A program made the position numbers and the translations under genes. A DNA stretch of 64,000 nucleotides. Origin: Lentzea xinjiangensis. Lineage in GTDB: Bacteria; Actinomycetota; Actinomycetes; Mycobacteriales; Pseudonocardiaceae. Positions 48,985 through 58,722 of this stretch are shown piece by piece. The notes below the pieces were generated by a model, which searched no databases, was not told where the DNA came from, and saw only the letters and a list, made by a program, of their open reading frames with translations. The DNA is taken from assembly GCF_900110955.1 (NCBI RefSeq), contig NZ_FOFR01000002.1, positions 558,001 through 622,000 on the forward strand, read 5' to 3'. Position 1 is the stretch's first letter. Each line of letters opens with the position of its first letter.

Positions 48985-50021
48985 TTGGCGATCTGGTTGC
49001 CCCAGAAGGCCTTGTCGTCGACGTTGTCCTTGGTGATCAGCGGTGCCGCGAGCTGGTCCTCCAGCCGGCCGCCGCCGGTGTCCACGATGACGGAGTCGTG
49101 GTCGGTCTTGCCCGGCGCGAACGTCTTCCCCTCCACGGCGGCCTTCGCGTAGAACAGCGCCCACTGCGCGTACAGGTCGGCGGGCTGCGACACGGTCGCG
49201 TCGATCTCGCCCTTGCGGATGGCCTCCAGCTCCTGCGGGATGCCGTCGTTGGAGACGATGAAGATGTGCTTCGGGTCGGTCGGCGGCACGATCAGGTTCT
49301 TCTGCCGCAACACCTGCAGCGTCGGCGTGAGGAACGCGCCACCGGCCTGCATGTAGATGCCGTTGATGTCGGGGTGCTGGTTGAGCCTCGTCTGCAGGGC
49401 CGCCGACGCCTTGGGGCCCTCCCAGTCGGTCGGCTCCTCGAACACCGTGATGCCGGGGTAGTTCTGCTTCATGCAGGCGGCGAACGCCTCCGACCGGTCG
49501 CGGCCGTTGATCGACGCGAGCGCGCCCTGGAACTCGACGACCTTGCCCTTGCCGCCCAGCTTGTCGCCGAGGAACTTGCAGGCCTTCTCGCCGTACGCCT
49601 TGTTGTCCGCGCGCACGACCATGTAGGTCTTGCCCTTGTCGGGGCGGGTGTCGACGGTGACGACGGGGATGTTCGCCTTCTCCAGCCGTTCCAGCGTGCT
49701 GGCGATGGCCCCGGTGTCCTGCGGCGCCATGATGATCGCCTTCGCGCCCTGCGACTGCAGCGACTGGGCGTTGGCGACGAGGTTCTCCACCTTGTTCTGC
49801 GAGTTGGTGGGGTTGAGCAGGTTGATCCCGAGGTCCTTGGCCTTCTCGGGGAAGTACTTGATGTAGGAGTTCCAGAAGTCGGTGTCGGCGCGCGGGTGGT
49901 CGGCGCCGATCGGGCCGGCGCCTGAGCTGCCGGTTCCGGCGGTCCCGCCGCCGCAGGCGGTCAGCGGGAGAGCACCGGCGAACGCGAGGCACACCGCGGC
50001 GGTGAGGTTGCGACGCTTCAT
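48981..50021 (-). CDS. Sugar-binding lipoprotein (RbsB/periplasmic-binding type)
   Basis: 346 aa from ATG 50021 (AAAGG 10 bases upstream); ATG 50039, overlapping the SDR stop, would add 6 residues. Lipobox LTAC with Cys23. The rest is a type-1 periplasmic-binding fold (VVTVDTRPDKGKTYMVVRAD, FIVSNDGIPQELEAI). Supplies the RbsC/RbsA-type transporter; L-fucose is the inferred ligand from the pathway genes. Confidence 0.92.
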   Translation of the reverse strand: MKRRNLTAAVCLAFAGALPLTACGGGTAGTGSSGAGPIGADHPRADTDFWNSYIKYFPEKAKDLGINLLNPTNSQNKVENLVANAQSLQSQGAKAIIMAPQDTGAIASTLERLEKANIPVVTVDTRPDKGKTYMVVRADNKAYGEKACKFLGDKLGGKGKVVEFQGALASINGRDRSEAFAACMKQNYPGITVFEEPTDWEGPKASAALQTRLNQHPDINGIYMQAGGAFLTPTLQVLRQKNLIVPPTDPKHIFIVSNDGIPQELEAIRKGEIDATVSQPADLYAQWALFYAKAAVEGKTFAPGKTDHDSVIVDTGGGRLEDQLAAPLITKDNVDDKAFWGNQIAK

Positions 50022-50035
50022 CGTGGAGTTGCCTT

Positions 50036-50788
50036 TCATGACTGCTGGGGACGCAAGCGCAGGCCGTGCATGCCACCGTCGACGGCGAGGACCGTGCCGG
50101 TGGTGGATCCCGACAGCGGGCTCGCCAGGTAGGCGATGGCTCCCGCGACCTCGTCGGCGGTGACGAGCCGGCCGTGCGGCTGGCGCGCCTCGAGCGCGGC
50201 TCGTTCGGCGGCCGGGTCCGGTGCCGAGTCGAGCAGGCGGCCCACCCACGGGGTGTCCGCCGTGCCGGGGGCGACCGCGTTGACGCGGATGCCCTCGCGC
50301 AGGTGGTCGGCGGCCATCGCGAGCGTCAGCGAGTGCACGGCGCCCTTGCTGGCCGAGTAGAGAGCGCGCTGCGGGAGGCCGGCCCAGGCAGCGATCGAGC
50401 CGGTGTTGACGATCGCCGCGGACGGCGACTTCCGCAGGTGGGGCAGCGCGGCGCGGGACACCCTCGCCATGCCCACGACGTTGACGTCCAGCACCTTCGA
50501 CCACTCGTCGTCGGTGTTGGCCGTGACGTCGCCCTGGGCACCGATGCCCGCGTTGTTCACCACCACGTCGAGGCGGCCGAACCGCCGCACGACCTCGCCG
50601 ACCGCCGCCTCGACGCTCTCGTCGTCCGACACGTCCGCGCGGATCCCGGTGAGCGGGTCCGGCACCTCCGGGACGAGGTCGAGCGCCACGACGGTCGCCC
50701 CGCGCGACGAGAGCAGCTTCGCCGTTGCGAGCCCGATGCCGGACGCACCGCCCGTGACGATCGCGACGAGTCCTTCGAAGTCGGTCAT
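50036..50788 (-). CDS. SDR oxidoreductase, probable 2-keto-3-deoxy-L-fuconate dehydrogenase
   Basis: 250 aa classical short-chain dehydrogenase: TGGASGIG cofactor loop, NNAGIG, catalytic Ser in [15 protein letters not shown] with the Tyr-Lys pair. It fits the step oxidising 2-keto-3-deoxy-L-fuconate to the 2,4-diketo acid in the non-phosphorylating pathway. ATGA overlap with the dehydratase stop. Confidence 0.88.
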   Translation of the reverse strand: MTDFEGLVAIVTGGASGIGLATAKLLSSRGATVVALDLVPEVPDPLTGIRADVSDDESVEAAVGEVVRRFGRLDVVVNNAGIGAQGDVTANTDDEWSKVLDVNVVGMARVSRAALPHLRKSPSAAIVNTGSIAAWAGLPQRALYSASKGAVHSLTLAMAADHLREGIRVNAVAPGTADTPWVGRLLDSAPDPAAERAALEARQPHGRLVTADEVAGAIAYLASPLSGSTTGTVLAVDGGMHGLRLRPQQS

Positions 50789-52092
50789 CCTCGCTCCTCC
50801 AGCACCGTCCACACCGGACCCCCGGGGTAGACGTAGTCGGCCAGCGTCTCGTCCTTGAGCTGAGCGGAGAACCCCGGCCGCGCGGGCGCGAGGTAGCGCC
50901 CGCGCTCGACGACGGCCGGGTCCAGGAAGTGCTCGTGCAGGTGGTCGACCCACTCGATCACGCGGTCGCCCACCTCGCCGGAGACCGCGACGTAGTCGAA
51001 GAACGACAGGTGCCTGACCAGTTCGCACAGGCCCACGCCGCCGGCGTGCGGGCACACCGGGATGTCGAACTTCCTGGCCAGCAACAGGATCGCGATGTTC
51101 TCGTTCACGCCGGCGACCCGGCACGCGTCGAGCTGGAGCACGTCGATCGCGCCGGCTTGCAGGAGCTGCTTGAACACCACGCGGTTCTGCACGTGCTCGC
51201 CGGTGGCGACCCGGATCGGGGCCAGCGCGTCCGCGATGGCGCGGTGCGCCAGCACGTCGTCCGGCGAGGTCGGCTCCTCGATCCAGTACGGGTCGTACGG
51301 CGCCAGCTCGCGCATCCAGCGCACCGCCGTGCCGACGTCCCAGCGCTGGTTCGCGTCCACCGCCACGCGCACGTCGTCACCGACGACCTCGCGGGCGAGC
51401 TTCATCCTGCGCACGTCGTCGTCGAGGCTGCCGCCGACCTTGAGCTTGATCATGTCGAAGCCGTCGGCGACGGCCTGGCGCGCGAGCGTCGCGAGCTTCT
51501 CGTCGGAGTAGCCGAGCCAGCCCGGTGACGTCGTGTACGCCGGATATCCCTCGCGCGCAACGGTGTCCGCCCGCTCGGCCTTGCCGTGCTCGGCCGCGCG
51601 CAGGATCCCCAGCGCCTCGTCCGGCGTCAGCGCGTCGGAGAGGTAGCGGAAGTCGACGAGGCTGACGACCTCCTCGGGCGTCATGCGGGCGAGGAACCGC
51701 CAGACCGGCAGCCCCGCGCGGCGGGCGGCGAGGTCCCACGCGGCGTTGACGACCGCGCCGATCGCCATGTGCGCGACGCCCTTCTCCGGGCCGAGCCAGC
51801 GGATCTGCGAGTCGCCGATCAGCTCGAAGTACAGCTCCGCCAACGCCTTCGCGTCCTCCGGCACGTCCTTGCCGACGAGGTGCGGCGCCAGCGCCCTGAT
51901 CGCGGCGGCCTGGACGTCGTTGCCGCGGCCGATGGTGAACGCGAGCCCGTGGCCCTCGGGTCCCTCGTCGGTCCGCAGCACCACGTACGCGGCGCTGTAG
52001 TCCGGGTCCGGGTTCATCGCGTCGGAGCCGTCGAGCTCGCGCGATGTCGGGAACCTGATGTCCAGCACGTCCAGTTCGATGATCTTGGGCAT
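50785..52092 (-). CDS. L-fuconate dehydratase (enolase superfamily)
   Basis: 435 aa. The N-terminal signature [20 protein letters not shown] and blocks such as [43 protein letters not shown] match the characterised Xanthomonas FucD as I recall it. Active-site features are the KLKVGG lysine, the metal ligands in VDANQRWD and IEEPTSPDD, and the conserved GEHVQNR and CPHAGGVGL. It dehydrates L-fuconate to 2-keto-3-deoxy-L-fuconate. It follows the FAH-type gene after 3 bp. This is the gene that best identifies the substrate of the operon. Confidence 0.95.
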   Translation of the reverse strand: MPKIIELDVLDIRFPTSRELDGSDAMNPDPDYSAAYVVLRTDEGPEGHGLAFTIGRGNDVQAAAIRALAPHLVGKDVPEDAKALAELYFELIGDSQIRWLGPEKGVAHMAIGAVVNAAWDLAARRAGLPVWRFLARMTPEEVVSLVDFRYLSDALTPDEALGILRAAEHGKAERADTVAREGYPAYTTSPGWLGYSDEKLATLARQAVADGFDMIKLKVGGSLDDDVRRMKLAREVVGDDVRVAVDANQRWDVGTAVRWMRELAPYDPYWIEEPTSPDDVLAHRAIADALAPIRVATGEHVQNRVVFKQLLQAGAIDVLQLDACRVAGVNENIAILLLARKFDIPVCPHAGGVGLCELVRHLSFFDYVAVSGEVGDRVIEWVDHLHEHFLDPAVVERGRYLAPARPGFSAQLKDETLADYVYPGGPVWTVLEERG

Positions 52093-52095
52093 GGT

Positions 52096-52950
52096 TCAGG
52101 CCTGCCCGAGGATCTGCCGCTGCCTGCCGAGGCCCTCGATCTCCAGCTCGACGACGTCACCGGCGCGCAGGTACGGCTTGGGCTCCGGCTGGCCGAGCGC
52201 GACACCGGCGGGGGTACCAGTGTTGATCATGTCACCCGGTCGGAGGACAAGGAACTGGCTGAGGTAGCGCACGACCTCCGCGACCGGAAAGATCATGTTC
52301 TTGGTGGACGAGTTCTGCCTGATCTCACCGTTGACCCAGAGCCGCATGTCGAGGTTCTGCGGGTCGGGGATCTCGTCGGCGGGCACGAGGAAGGGACCGA
52401 GCGGGTTGAACGTCTCGCAGTTCTTGCCCTTGTCCCACGTCCCACCGCGCTCGATCTGGAACTCGCGCTCGGAGACGTCGTGCGAGAGCACGTACGCGCC
52501 GACGCAGGCCAGAGCGTCCTCGGCGGAGTCGAGGTAACGAGCGGTGCGTCCGATCACGACACCGAGCTCGACCTCCCAGTCGGTCTTCACCGACCCGCGC
52601 GGAACGAGCACCTCGTCGTACGGGCCCACGATCGTGTCGGGCGTCTTGAGGAACACCACCGGCTCGGCGGGGATGTCCGCGCCGGTCTCCTCCGCGTGGT
52701 CGCGGTAGTTGAGGCCGATGCAGATGACCTTGCCGGGGTGCGCGAGCGGCGGCCCGATCCGGACGCCTTCGACGTCCACGGCCGCGAGCTCGCCGGCGTC
52801 GAGAGCGGCCCGCACACGCGCCACCCCGTCGTTCGCGAGGAACGCGCCGTCGACGTCCGGCGTGATCGGCAGGAGGTCGTAGGTGGTCCCGTCACCGATC
52901 CGCACTGCAGGACGTTCATCGCCGACCGGCCCGAGGCGCAAGAGCTGCAC
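52096..52950 (-). CDS. Fumarylacetoacetate-hydrolase family, probable 2,4-diketo-3-deoxy-L-fuconate hydrolase
   Basis: 284 aa. GTG 52950 follows AGGAGG. FAH fold with metal ligands in DWEVELGVVIGR and neighbouring Glu/Asp, and the conserved IGLNYRDHAEETG, SHDVSEREFQ and NTGTPAGVALG. In this operon it should split the diketo acid to pyruvate and L-lactate. First gene of the nine-gene operon; a 15-bp palindrome (52981-52995) lies 31 bp upstream. Confidence 0.9.
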   Translation of the reverse strand: MQLLRLGPVGDERPAVRIGDGTTYDLLPITPDVDGAFLANDGVARVRAALDAGELAAVDVEGVRIGPPLAHPGKVICIGLNYRDHAEETGADIPAEPVVFLKTPDTIVGPYDEVLVPRGSVKTDWEVELGVVIGRTARYLDSAEDALACVGAYVLSHDVSEREFQIERGGTWDKGKNCETFNPLGPFLVPADEIPDPQNLDMRLWVNGEIRQNSSTKNMIFPVAEVVRYLSQFLVLRPGDMINTGTPAGVALGQPEPKPYLRAGDVVELEIEGLGRQRQILGQA

Positions 52951-52980
52951 GGCCGTTCCTCCTCTGGTCACACCGCACGA

Positions 52981-52995
52981 ATACATCGGATGTAT
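52981..52995 (-). promoter_or_regulatory. Candidate operator of the L-fucose operon
   Basis: ATACATC-G-GATGTAT is a perfect 7-1-7 palindrome, AT-rich in GC-rich surroundings, 31 bp upstream of the first gene. The short symmetrical form suits GntR/FCD-type regulators. The divergent subtilase gene starts 62 bp away and may share it. Confidence 0.65.
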
Positions 52996-53056
52996 AGCCC
53001 TGCAAGGGCACATGCGTCTAGGTCTCGGCGAGAAGTCGTCCGATGAATAGGAAGAA

Positions 53057-55876
53057 ATGATCATGCACTTGGCGGCCGCGTCGCTCCTGGCCGGCGCACT
53101 GCTCACCCCATCGGCCCCGGTGGAGCCCGTCACCGTCTTCGTGGAGCTGAACTCCGCGGCGGCGGTCGACACCCGCACCGCGGCACAGGCCCGTTCCGCA
53201 CGGGACAGGACCTCGGCGCAGGCTTCGCGGGTGCTCTCGCGGTCGGGCGGGCGGGAGATCGCCCGGACGACCAACGCCGTCCCCGGCGTGGTGCTGGCCG
53301 CGGACAGGTCACGGGTGCCCGCCCTGGCGCGCCTGCCGGAGGTCCGCGCGGTGCACCGGATGGTGCCCAAGCAGCTCACCAACTCCCACGCCGCCCGCCT
53401 CACCCGGACCTCCGACGCCTGGAAGTCGTTCGGCCGCTTCGGCGACGGCGTGCGGATCGGCATCGTCGACACCGGCATCGACTACCGGCACGCGGCCTTC
53501 GGCGGCGGCTCGTTCCCGAACGCCAAGGTCGTCGGCGGCCACGACTTCGCGGGTGACGCGTACACGGGCAAGCCGGGGGCGGTGCCCGCGCCGGACGCCG
53601 ACCCGCTCGACTGCCAGGGGCACGGCACGCACGTCGCCGGAACCGCGGCCGGGTTCGGCGTCAACGCCGACGGCAGCACCTACCGCGGGTCGTACTCGTC
53701 GGTGGACCTCGACTCGATGAAGATCGGGCCGGGCACGGCTCCGCGCGCGCTGCTCTACGCGCTGAAGGTGTTCGGCTGCGGCGGCGGCACGACCCTGACC
53801 GCGCAGGCGCTGGACTGGGCGCTCGACCCCGACGGCGACGGCGACTTCTCCGACAAGCTCGACGTGGTGAACCTGTCGCTGGGCGGCGACTTCGGGGCGG
53901 CCGACGACCCCGACTCGTTGTTCGTGCGCAAGCTCGTGGAACACGGCGTGGTCGTCGTCGCGGCGGCGGGCAACGGCGGCGACCTCTACGACGTGGCCGG
54001 GTCACCGGCGAACACGCCCGAGGCGATCTCCGTGGCGAACAGCCGTGACGCGTTCGCGATGCTGGACGGGCTGGAGGCGCTGGGCCGGCGGTGGCCTGGC
54101 CAGTACAGCCAGGCCTACAAGGGGCCGCTGGACCTCACGCTGCCCGTCGTGCGGCTCTCCTCCGGCGCGGACGGCTGCCAGCCGATCCCCACCCCGCTGA
54201 CCGGCAAGATCGTCTGGCTGGAGTGGGACGACGACGACGCCACGCGCGCCTGCGGCAGCGGTGCCCGCACGGACAACGCGTGGAGGGCAGGGGCGGCCGG
54301 GGTGCTGCTGCCGACCACGCTGCCGGTGTTCTCGGCCGCCATCGCCGGGAACGCCCACATCCCCGCGTTCCAGCTCACGGAGGCCGCTTCCCGCGCGTTG
54401 CGGCCCGCGCTGGAGGGCGGCACGCTGACCGTGCGCCTGACCTCGTCGCTGAAGCTCGCGGTGCCGTCGGTGGAGCCCTCGATCGCGGACACGATCACAC
54501 CGTCCTCGTCGCGCTCGCGTTCGTCGATCGCGGTGGCCGCGCCGGGCGACACGATCTTCTCCGCCGCGTCCGGAACGGCGTCCTCCGGTGCGTCGATGGG
54601 CGGGACCTCGATGGCCGCGCCGCACGTGGCGGGCATCGCCGCGCTGCTGCGCGAGGCGCACCCGGACTGGACCGTCGCCGAGGTCAAGGCCGCGCTGGTG
54701 AACACCGCCTCCGGCGTCGTCCGGTCAGGTTCGGGCGTGCGGGAGGCGCCGATGAGGGTCGGCTCCGGCCGGGTGGACGGGCTCGCGGCGCTGTCGGCGG
54801 ACGTGCTCGCGCTGGGCGACGCGGCGTTCGGCACGGTCGAGGTGGCCACCCCGCTGACGGACCTCCGGACGATCCGCCTGGTGAACAAGGGCACGAGCAC
54901 CGTCCGCCTGAACGCCCGCCACGAGCCGATCACCACCGTGCCGGGCGTGTCGTTCCAGGTCATGAAGCCGCGCGTGGTGCTGCCGCCGGGCGGGACGGAG
55001 ACGGTGACCGTGCGGCTGCGGATCGCCGGCCCGGACGCGTTGCGCAAGACCCCCGACCCGACGGTCTCGCTGGCCGGCGGGCGGCAGCACCTCGCGGAGG
55101 CGTCCGGGCTGGTGCTGTTCTCGGGCGACCGCTCGCTGCAGGTGCCCGTCTACGCGGCGCCGAAGCCGGTGTCCCGGCTGGGGCTCACGTCCGACCGGGT
55201 CACCGGGTACGGCCTCGACCAGCCCGACTACCGGGCGCGCATGACCGTGCTGCGGCTCGGCGCGAGCTCTCCCCGGCTGCCGGACTGCGGCCCGGACGTG
55301 CAGGACGGCTGCGCCGTGAACCGCACGGCCCGCAGCGGCGACCTGCGCCACGTGGGCGCCACCGCGACCGGCGACCTGCTGGCGTTCGGCGTCGCGACCT
55401 GGGACACGTGGGCGAACGTCGCCGGCAACACCCAGCCGGAGGTGCGGTTCTCGGTGGGCGGCAAGGACTTCGTGACGAGGGCCGTGAAGCAGTCCAACGG
55501 CGGCGGCGTGACGGCCGACGTCTGGTTCGCGCGCACGAAGGTAGTGAGCACCGGCGAGGTCGTCGACGAGCAACCGCTGAACGGCTTCGACGGTTCCGTC
55601 GACACGAACCTGTTCGACAGCGACGTCGTCGTGCTGCCGGTGTCGCGGTCGGTGCTGCCACCTGGCCCGGTGAGCTACACCGTCGGCATGCGCAGCAACT
55701 ACACCGCGCCCGCCGATTCGGACGACCTGGTCGATGTCGCCCCTGCGGCCGTGTTCGACTACGACCTGATCGTGCCTGAACTGTCCACAGTGGTGCAACG
55801 GGGTGACCGCATCCCGCCGGGATCGCTGGTGTTCTTCCACCACAACGCGAGCGGTAACCGCGCCCTGACCAGGTGA
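53057..55876 (+). CDS. Large secreted subtilisin-like serine protease (S8)
   Basis: 939 aa. ATG 53057 follows AGGAAG. A short signal peptide (~1-20) and an I9-type pro-region (~25-108) precede the S8 domain, with catalytic Asp138 (IVDTGID), His189 (GHGTHVAGT) and Ser518 (GTSMAAPHVAG). The wide gap between His and Ser (~350-470) holds a PA-like insert, common in actinobacterial subtilases. The C-terminal ~350 residues look like two beta-sandwich domains. It is not obviously part of the neighbouring sugar loci. Confidence 0.95.
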   Translation: MIMHLAAASLLAGALLTPSAPVEPVTVFVELNSAAAVDTRTAAQARSARDRTSAQASRVLSRSGGREIARTTNAVPGVVLAADRSRVPALARLPEVRAVHRMVPKQLTNSHAARLTRTSDAWKSFGRFGDGVRIGIVDTGIDYRHAAFGGGSFPNAKVVGGHDFAGDAYTGKPGAVPAPDADPLDCQGHGTHVAGTAAGFGVNADGSTYRGSYSSVDLDSMKIGPGTAPRALLYALKVFGCGGGTTLTAQALDWALDPDGDGDFSDKLDVVNLSLGGDFGAADDPDSLFVRKLVEHGVVVVAAAGNGGDLYDVAGSPANTPEAISVANSRDAFAMLDGLEALGRRWPGQYSQAYKGPLDLTLPVVRLSSGADGCQPIPTPLTGKIVWLEWDDDDATRACGSGARTDNAWRAGAAGVLLPTTLPVFSAAIAGNAHIPAFQLTEAASRALRPALEGGTLTVRLTSSLKLAVPSVEPSIADTITPSSSRSRSSIAVAAPGDTIFSAASGTASSGASMGGTSMAAPHVAGIAALLREAHPDWTVAEVKAALVNTASGVVRSGSGVREAPMRVGSGRVDGLAALSADVLALGDAAFGTVEVATPLTDLRTIRLVNKGTSTVRLNARHEPITTVPGVSFQVMKPRVVLPPGGTETVTVRLRIAGPDALRKTPDPTVSLAGGRQHLAEASGLVLFSGDRSLQVPVYAAPKPVSRLGLTSDRVTGYGLDQPDYRARMTVLRLGASSPRLPDCGPDVQDGCAVNRTARSGDLRHVGATATGDLLAFGVATWDTWANVAGNTQPEVRFSVGGKDFVTRAVKQSNGGGVTADVWFARTKVVSTGEVVDEQPLNGFDGSVDTNLFDSDVVVLPVSRSVLPPGPVSYTVGMRSNYTAPADSDDLVDVAPAAVFDYDLIVPELSTVVQRGDRIPPGSLVFFHHNASGNRALTR

Positions 55877-55928
55877 CACCCGGTTGGGTGTGCCTCACTG
55901 CCCCCGACTCTCGGCATACTCGGTCGTC

Positions 55929-56849
55929 ATGGACCTGGTGGTGGGACTCGACGCGGGCGGTACCTCGACCAGGGCGCTGGTGCTGGACCTCGACGGCGCC
56001 CGCCTGGGTCAGGGCGTGGCGGGCGGCGCGAACCCGAACTCGCACCCGCCGTCGGTGGCAGCGGCCCACATCGGCGAGGCACTGGCGGAGGCGCTGGACG
56101 GCCTGGACTCGCGCCGGGTCCGCTCCGGCGTCCTGGGCATGGCGGGCGCCTCCCGCATGACCGATCCCGCCGTGCTGGACCTCTTCCGGGCAGCTTGGGA
56201 ACGCGCGGGCCTGCACTGCCCGATGCGCGTGGTCACCGACTGCGAGGCGGCCTTCGCCACCGGCACGTCGTCTCCCGACGGCACGGTCCTGGTGGCGGGC
56301 ACCGGCTCCATCGCGGGCCGGATCTCCGGCCACCGCATGGTGGGCCAGTCCGGCGGCTACGGCTGGCTGATCGGCGACGACGGCTCGGCGTTCTGGCTGG
56401 GCCGCGAGGCCGTCCGCGCGACGCTGCGGCTGCTCGACCTCGGCGCACCCCTGGAAGGCCTGGCCACCGCGGTCCTGACCACCGCGAGCGCGCGCAACCG
56501 CGGCCAGCTGATCAACGCCGTCAACAGCCGGCCGCCGATCGCGCTGGCGCAGTTCGCCCCGCTGGTCAGCTCCGCCTACCACCACGGCGACCCCGAGGCG
56601 CTGGCGATCGTGGCGTCCGCCGCCCGCCTGCTCGCCGACATCGCGTCCGCCGTGCGCGAGCCCTCGGAGACGTCACCGATCGTGCTGGTCGGCAGCCTGA
56701 TCAAGACGCCGGTCGGCACGCACCTCAAGCAGGAGCTGGTCACCCGCTGCAACGCCCAGGTGATCATGGCGACGGAGGGGGCCGCCGGCGCGGCCTGGCT
56801 GGCGGCGGTGGACGTGCTCGGACCGACGGCGCCACGCCCGGTGTCCTGA
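55929..56849 (+). CDS. N-acetylglucosamine kinase-like protein (BadF/BadG ASKHA family)
   Basis: 306 aa from ATG 55929. ASKHA fold: phosphate-1 loop VVGLDAGGTSTRALV, then GVLGMAGASR, phosphate-2 loop VAGTGSIAGRISG, GYGWLIGDDGSAFWLGREA typical of GlcNAc kinases, and a C-terminal adenosine motif. It would phosphorylate GlcNAc released by the GH3 enzyme, feeding NagA. There is no dre site in front of it, so it may be constitutive. Confidence 0.87.
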   Translation: MDLVVGLDAGGTSTRALVLDLDGARLGQGVAGGANPNSHPPSVAAAHIGEALAEALDGLDSRRVRSGVLGMAGASRMTDPAVLDLFRAAWERAGLHCPMRVVTDCEAAFATGTSSPDGTVLVAGTGSIAGRISGHRMVGQSGGYGWLIGDDGSAFWLGREAVRATLRLLDLGAPLEGLATAVLTTASARNRGQLINAVNSRPPIALAQFAPLVSSAYHHGDPEALAIVASAARLLADIASAVREPSETSPIVLVGSLIKTPVGTHLKQELVTRCNAQVIMATEGAAGAAWLAAVDVLGPTAPRPVS

Positions 56850-56987
56850 CGCGCTTCCCCGTCGAGCCGGGCGGGGGCTTCCCACCGCAAGATCGCGAAC
56901 ATGGAGCCGCTCCACGCGCTCCCACCTTCAGGCACATCCGGCCGGAAACGGTGGAGCGGAAAGCCGTACCGGGCCTACCTTCCCGCC

Positions 56988-57824
56988 ATGCCCAAAAGAT
57001 CGTCCAGCGTGGTGGGACGGGAGTTCGGCGGCGGCGTTCGCGCCGTCATCGCCAGGACGGGTCTCACCCACCGCAGGCTCGCCGAGCTGCTCGGCTGGCA
57101 GGAAGCCAAGATCTCCGACCTGACGCTCGGCAAGGGCGGCGTGAGCGAGCCGGACGTCCTGCTGCTGCTCGGGTACTGCCAGGCCACGGTGGAGGAGCGG
57201 GAGCACCTCCTGTCGTTGTTCCACGAGGCGGGCAGCGCCTGGCTCCAGATGCCGAAGGACGGCGTACCGGACCAGGTGCGGACGTTGATCGAGCACGAGC
57301 GGGACGCCGAGGAGATCATCGCCTGGTCGATGGTCATCGTGCCCGGCCTGTTGCAGACACCCGACTACGGCCACGTCGTCACCGGGCACTCACCCGTGAT
57401 CGAGGCCGAGGCCGTCCCGGCGGTCGCCGCCGCCAGGGCCGCGAGGGCGAGCATCCTCGAACCCGGCCGCAGGTTCGTCTTCCTCGTGCACGAGCAGGCG
57501 CTCGAACTACCGGTCGGCGGCATCGAGGTGTGGCGCGAGCAACTGGCCCACCTGCTCAGGATGTCGGTGCGGCAGTACCTCAGCATCCGGGTCGTTCCCC
57601 GGTCGGCAGGCATGCACGCGGGCACGTGCGGTGACTTCTGCCTGATGAAGTTCCCGAAGTACCCGCCGGTCGTCTACGCCGACAGCGTCAACTACTGCCT
57701 GTTCTTCGACGACCCGGAGACCGTCAAGATCCACGAGGACATCCTGACGGCTCTCGCGGCCGTCGCCCTGAGTGAGGAAGAATCGAGGGCGGTGATCGAC
57801 AACATCTTGGAGGGCCTCCAATGA
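56988..57824 (+). CDS. XRE-family regulator with DUF5753
   Basis: 278 aa from ATG 56988. An N-terminal HTH (LTHRRLAELLGWQEAKISDL) is followed by the DUF5753 domain (residues ~100-275; MVIVPGLLQTPDYGHV, FLVHEQALELPVGG). Such regulators pair with a small DUF397 protein, as here, in an ATGA overlap. Related pairs influence development and antibiotic production in Streptomyces; the target here is unknown. Confidence 0.92.
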   Translation: MPKRSSSVVGREFGGGVRAVIARTGLTHRRLAELLGWQEAKISDLTLGKGGVSEPDVLLLLGYCQATVEEREHLLSLFHEAGSAWLQMPKDGVPDQVRTLIEHERDAEEIIAWSMVIVPGLLQTPDYGHVVTGHSPVIEAEAVPAVAAARAARASILEPGRRFVFLVHEQALELPVGGIEVWREQLAHLLRMSVRQYLSIRVVPRSAGMHAGTCGDFCLMKFPKYPPVVYADSVNYCLFFDDPETVKIHEDILTALAAVALSEEESRAVIDNILEGLQ

Positions 57825-57979
57825 CCGCCTGGCGCAAGAGCAGCTACAGCGGCAGCAGCAACAACTGCGTCGAGGTGGGCCGGAGCGTCGGCATCCGGGA
57901 CAGCAAGGCGCCGACCACCCACATCCCCGTGTCGGCGGACGCGTGGTCGGCCTTCCTGAGGCTCGCGACCAGCCGCTGA
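57821..57979 (+). CDS. DUF397 protein, partner of the XRE regulator
   Basis: 52 aa starting at ATG 57821, which overlaps the regulator stop. DUF397 pattern: MTAWRKSSYSGSSNNCVEV, then IRDSKAP and a C-terminal WSAFLRLAT. Small proteins of this kind act with the upstream XRE/DUF5753 regulator, probably as modulator or antagonist. Shorter than 60 residues but clearly a gene. Confidence 0.93.
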   Translation: MTAWRKSSYSGSSNNCVEVGRSVGIRDSKAPTTHIPVSADAWSAFLRLATSR

Positions 57980-57980
57980 C

Positions 57981-58628
57981 CTACGAGGCGGCTTCCGGCA
58001 CCTGCGGGTGCCGGAACCCGGGGTGCCCGTCCGGCAGCGCCCGCCGCAGCACCCACCCCGACACCAGGATGCAGACGATCTGCAGCGGCCACGACATCGC
58101 GGCCCGCACGGTGGCCAGCCAGAAGACCTGGGCGTCGAGCCACAACGGCGTGAAGACGGCGACGCGCAGCACGTACTGCCCGACCCAGGGCCACGAGGCG
58201 ATGGAGTACGCGCGCAGCAGCGCCGGATCCCGCCGCCACCGCGTCTTCTGCCCGAGGATCGTGCCGACGACGACGCCGAGCAACGGCCAGCGCACCGCGA
58301 TCGACCCGGCCCAGGCCAGGGCCGAGGCGGCGTTGGACAGTAGCTGGATGAGGAAGAAGTCCTCGACGCGGCCGGTGTAGAGGGCGATCAGCGCCGCCGC
58401 CACGACCAGCAGGACGGACAGGACCACGGCGCGGGGCTTCTCGCCGCGCACGAAGCGGAAGACGCCAATGACCACGCCGCACAGCACGGCGGCGACGGCA
58501 CCCGCGCCGATCGAGTGGTCCCAGATCAGCCAGCCCGCGACGAACGCCAGCGGAGGCAGGGAGGCGTCGAGGGCGCCGCCTCGGCCTCCGAGCAGTGATA
58601 CCAGCGACTCCTGGCGCACGTCCGTCAT
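57981..58628 (-). CDS. DUF3159 integral membrane protein
   Basis: 215 aa with about five to six membrane segments. DUF3159 pattern: SLLGGRGGALDASLPPLAF at the N-terminus and RYWR-like WRRDPALLRAYSIASW further on. Actinobacteria-restricted, function unknown. It converges with the DUF397 gene one base away. A dyad resembling an iron box (58642-58657) lies 14 bp upstream of its start. Confidence 0.88.
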   Translation of the reverse strand: MTDVRQESLVSLLGGRGGALDASLPPLAFVAGWLIWDHSIGAGAVAAVLCGVVIGVFRFVRGEKPRAVVLSVLLVVAAALIALYTGRVEDFFLIQLLSNAASALAWAGSIAVRWPLLGVVVGTILGQKTRWRRDPALLRAYSIASWPWVGQYVLRVAVFTPLWLDAQVFWLATVRAAMSWPLQIVCILVSGWVLRRALPDGHPGFRHPQVPEAAS

Positions 58629-58641
58629 GGTTCCAGAGTGC

Positions 58642-58657
58642 CTTAGGTGAACCTAAG
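58642..58657. promoter_or_regulatory. Iron-box-like palindrome (DtxR/IdeR type) in the DUF3159-ROK gap
   Basis: CTTAGGT-GA-ACCTAAG, palindromic apart from the two central bases, contains the TTAGGT/ACCTAA halves of DtxR/IdeR boxes but is shorter than the 19-bp consensus. It lies between the divergent DUF3159 (14 bp) and ROK (97 bp) genes. Confidence 0.5.
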
Positions 58658-58722
58658 TGAGGTAACGGACCCGTATCGGGGATTGACCGCCGTGAACCAG
58701 GTCACTACCGTCTCCCGAAATC

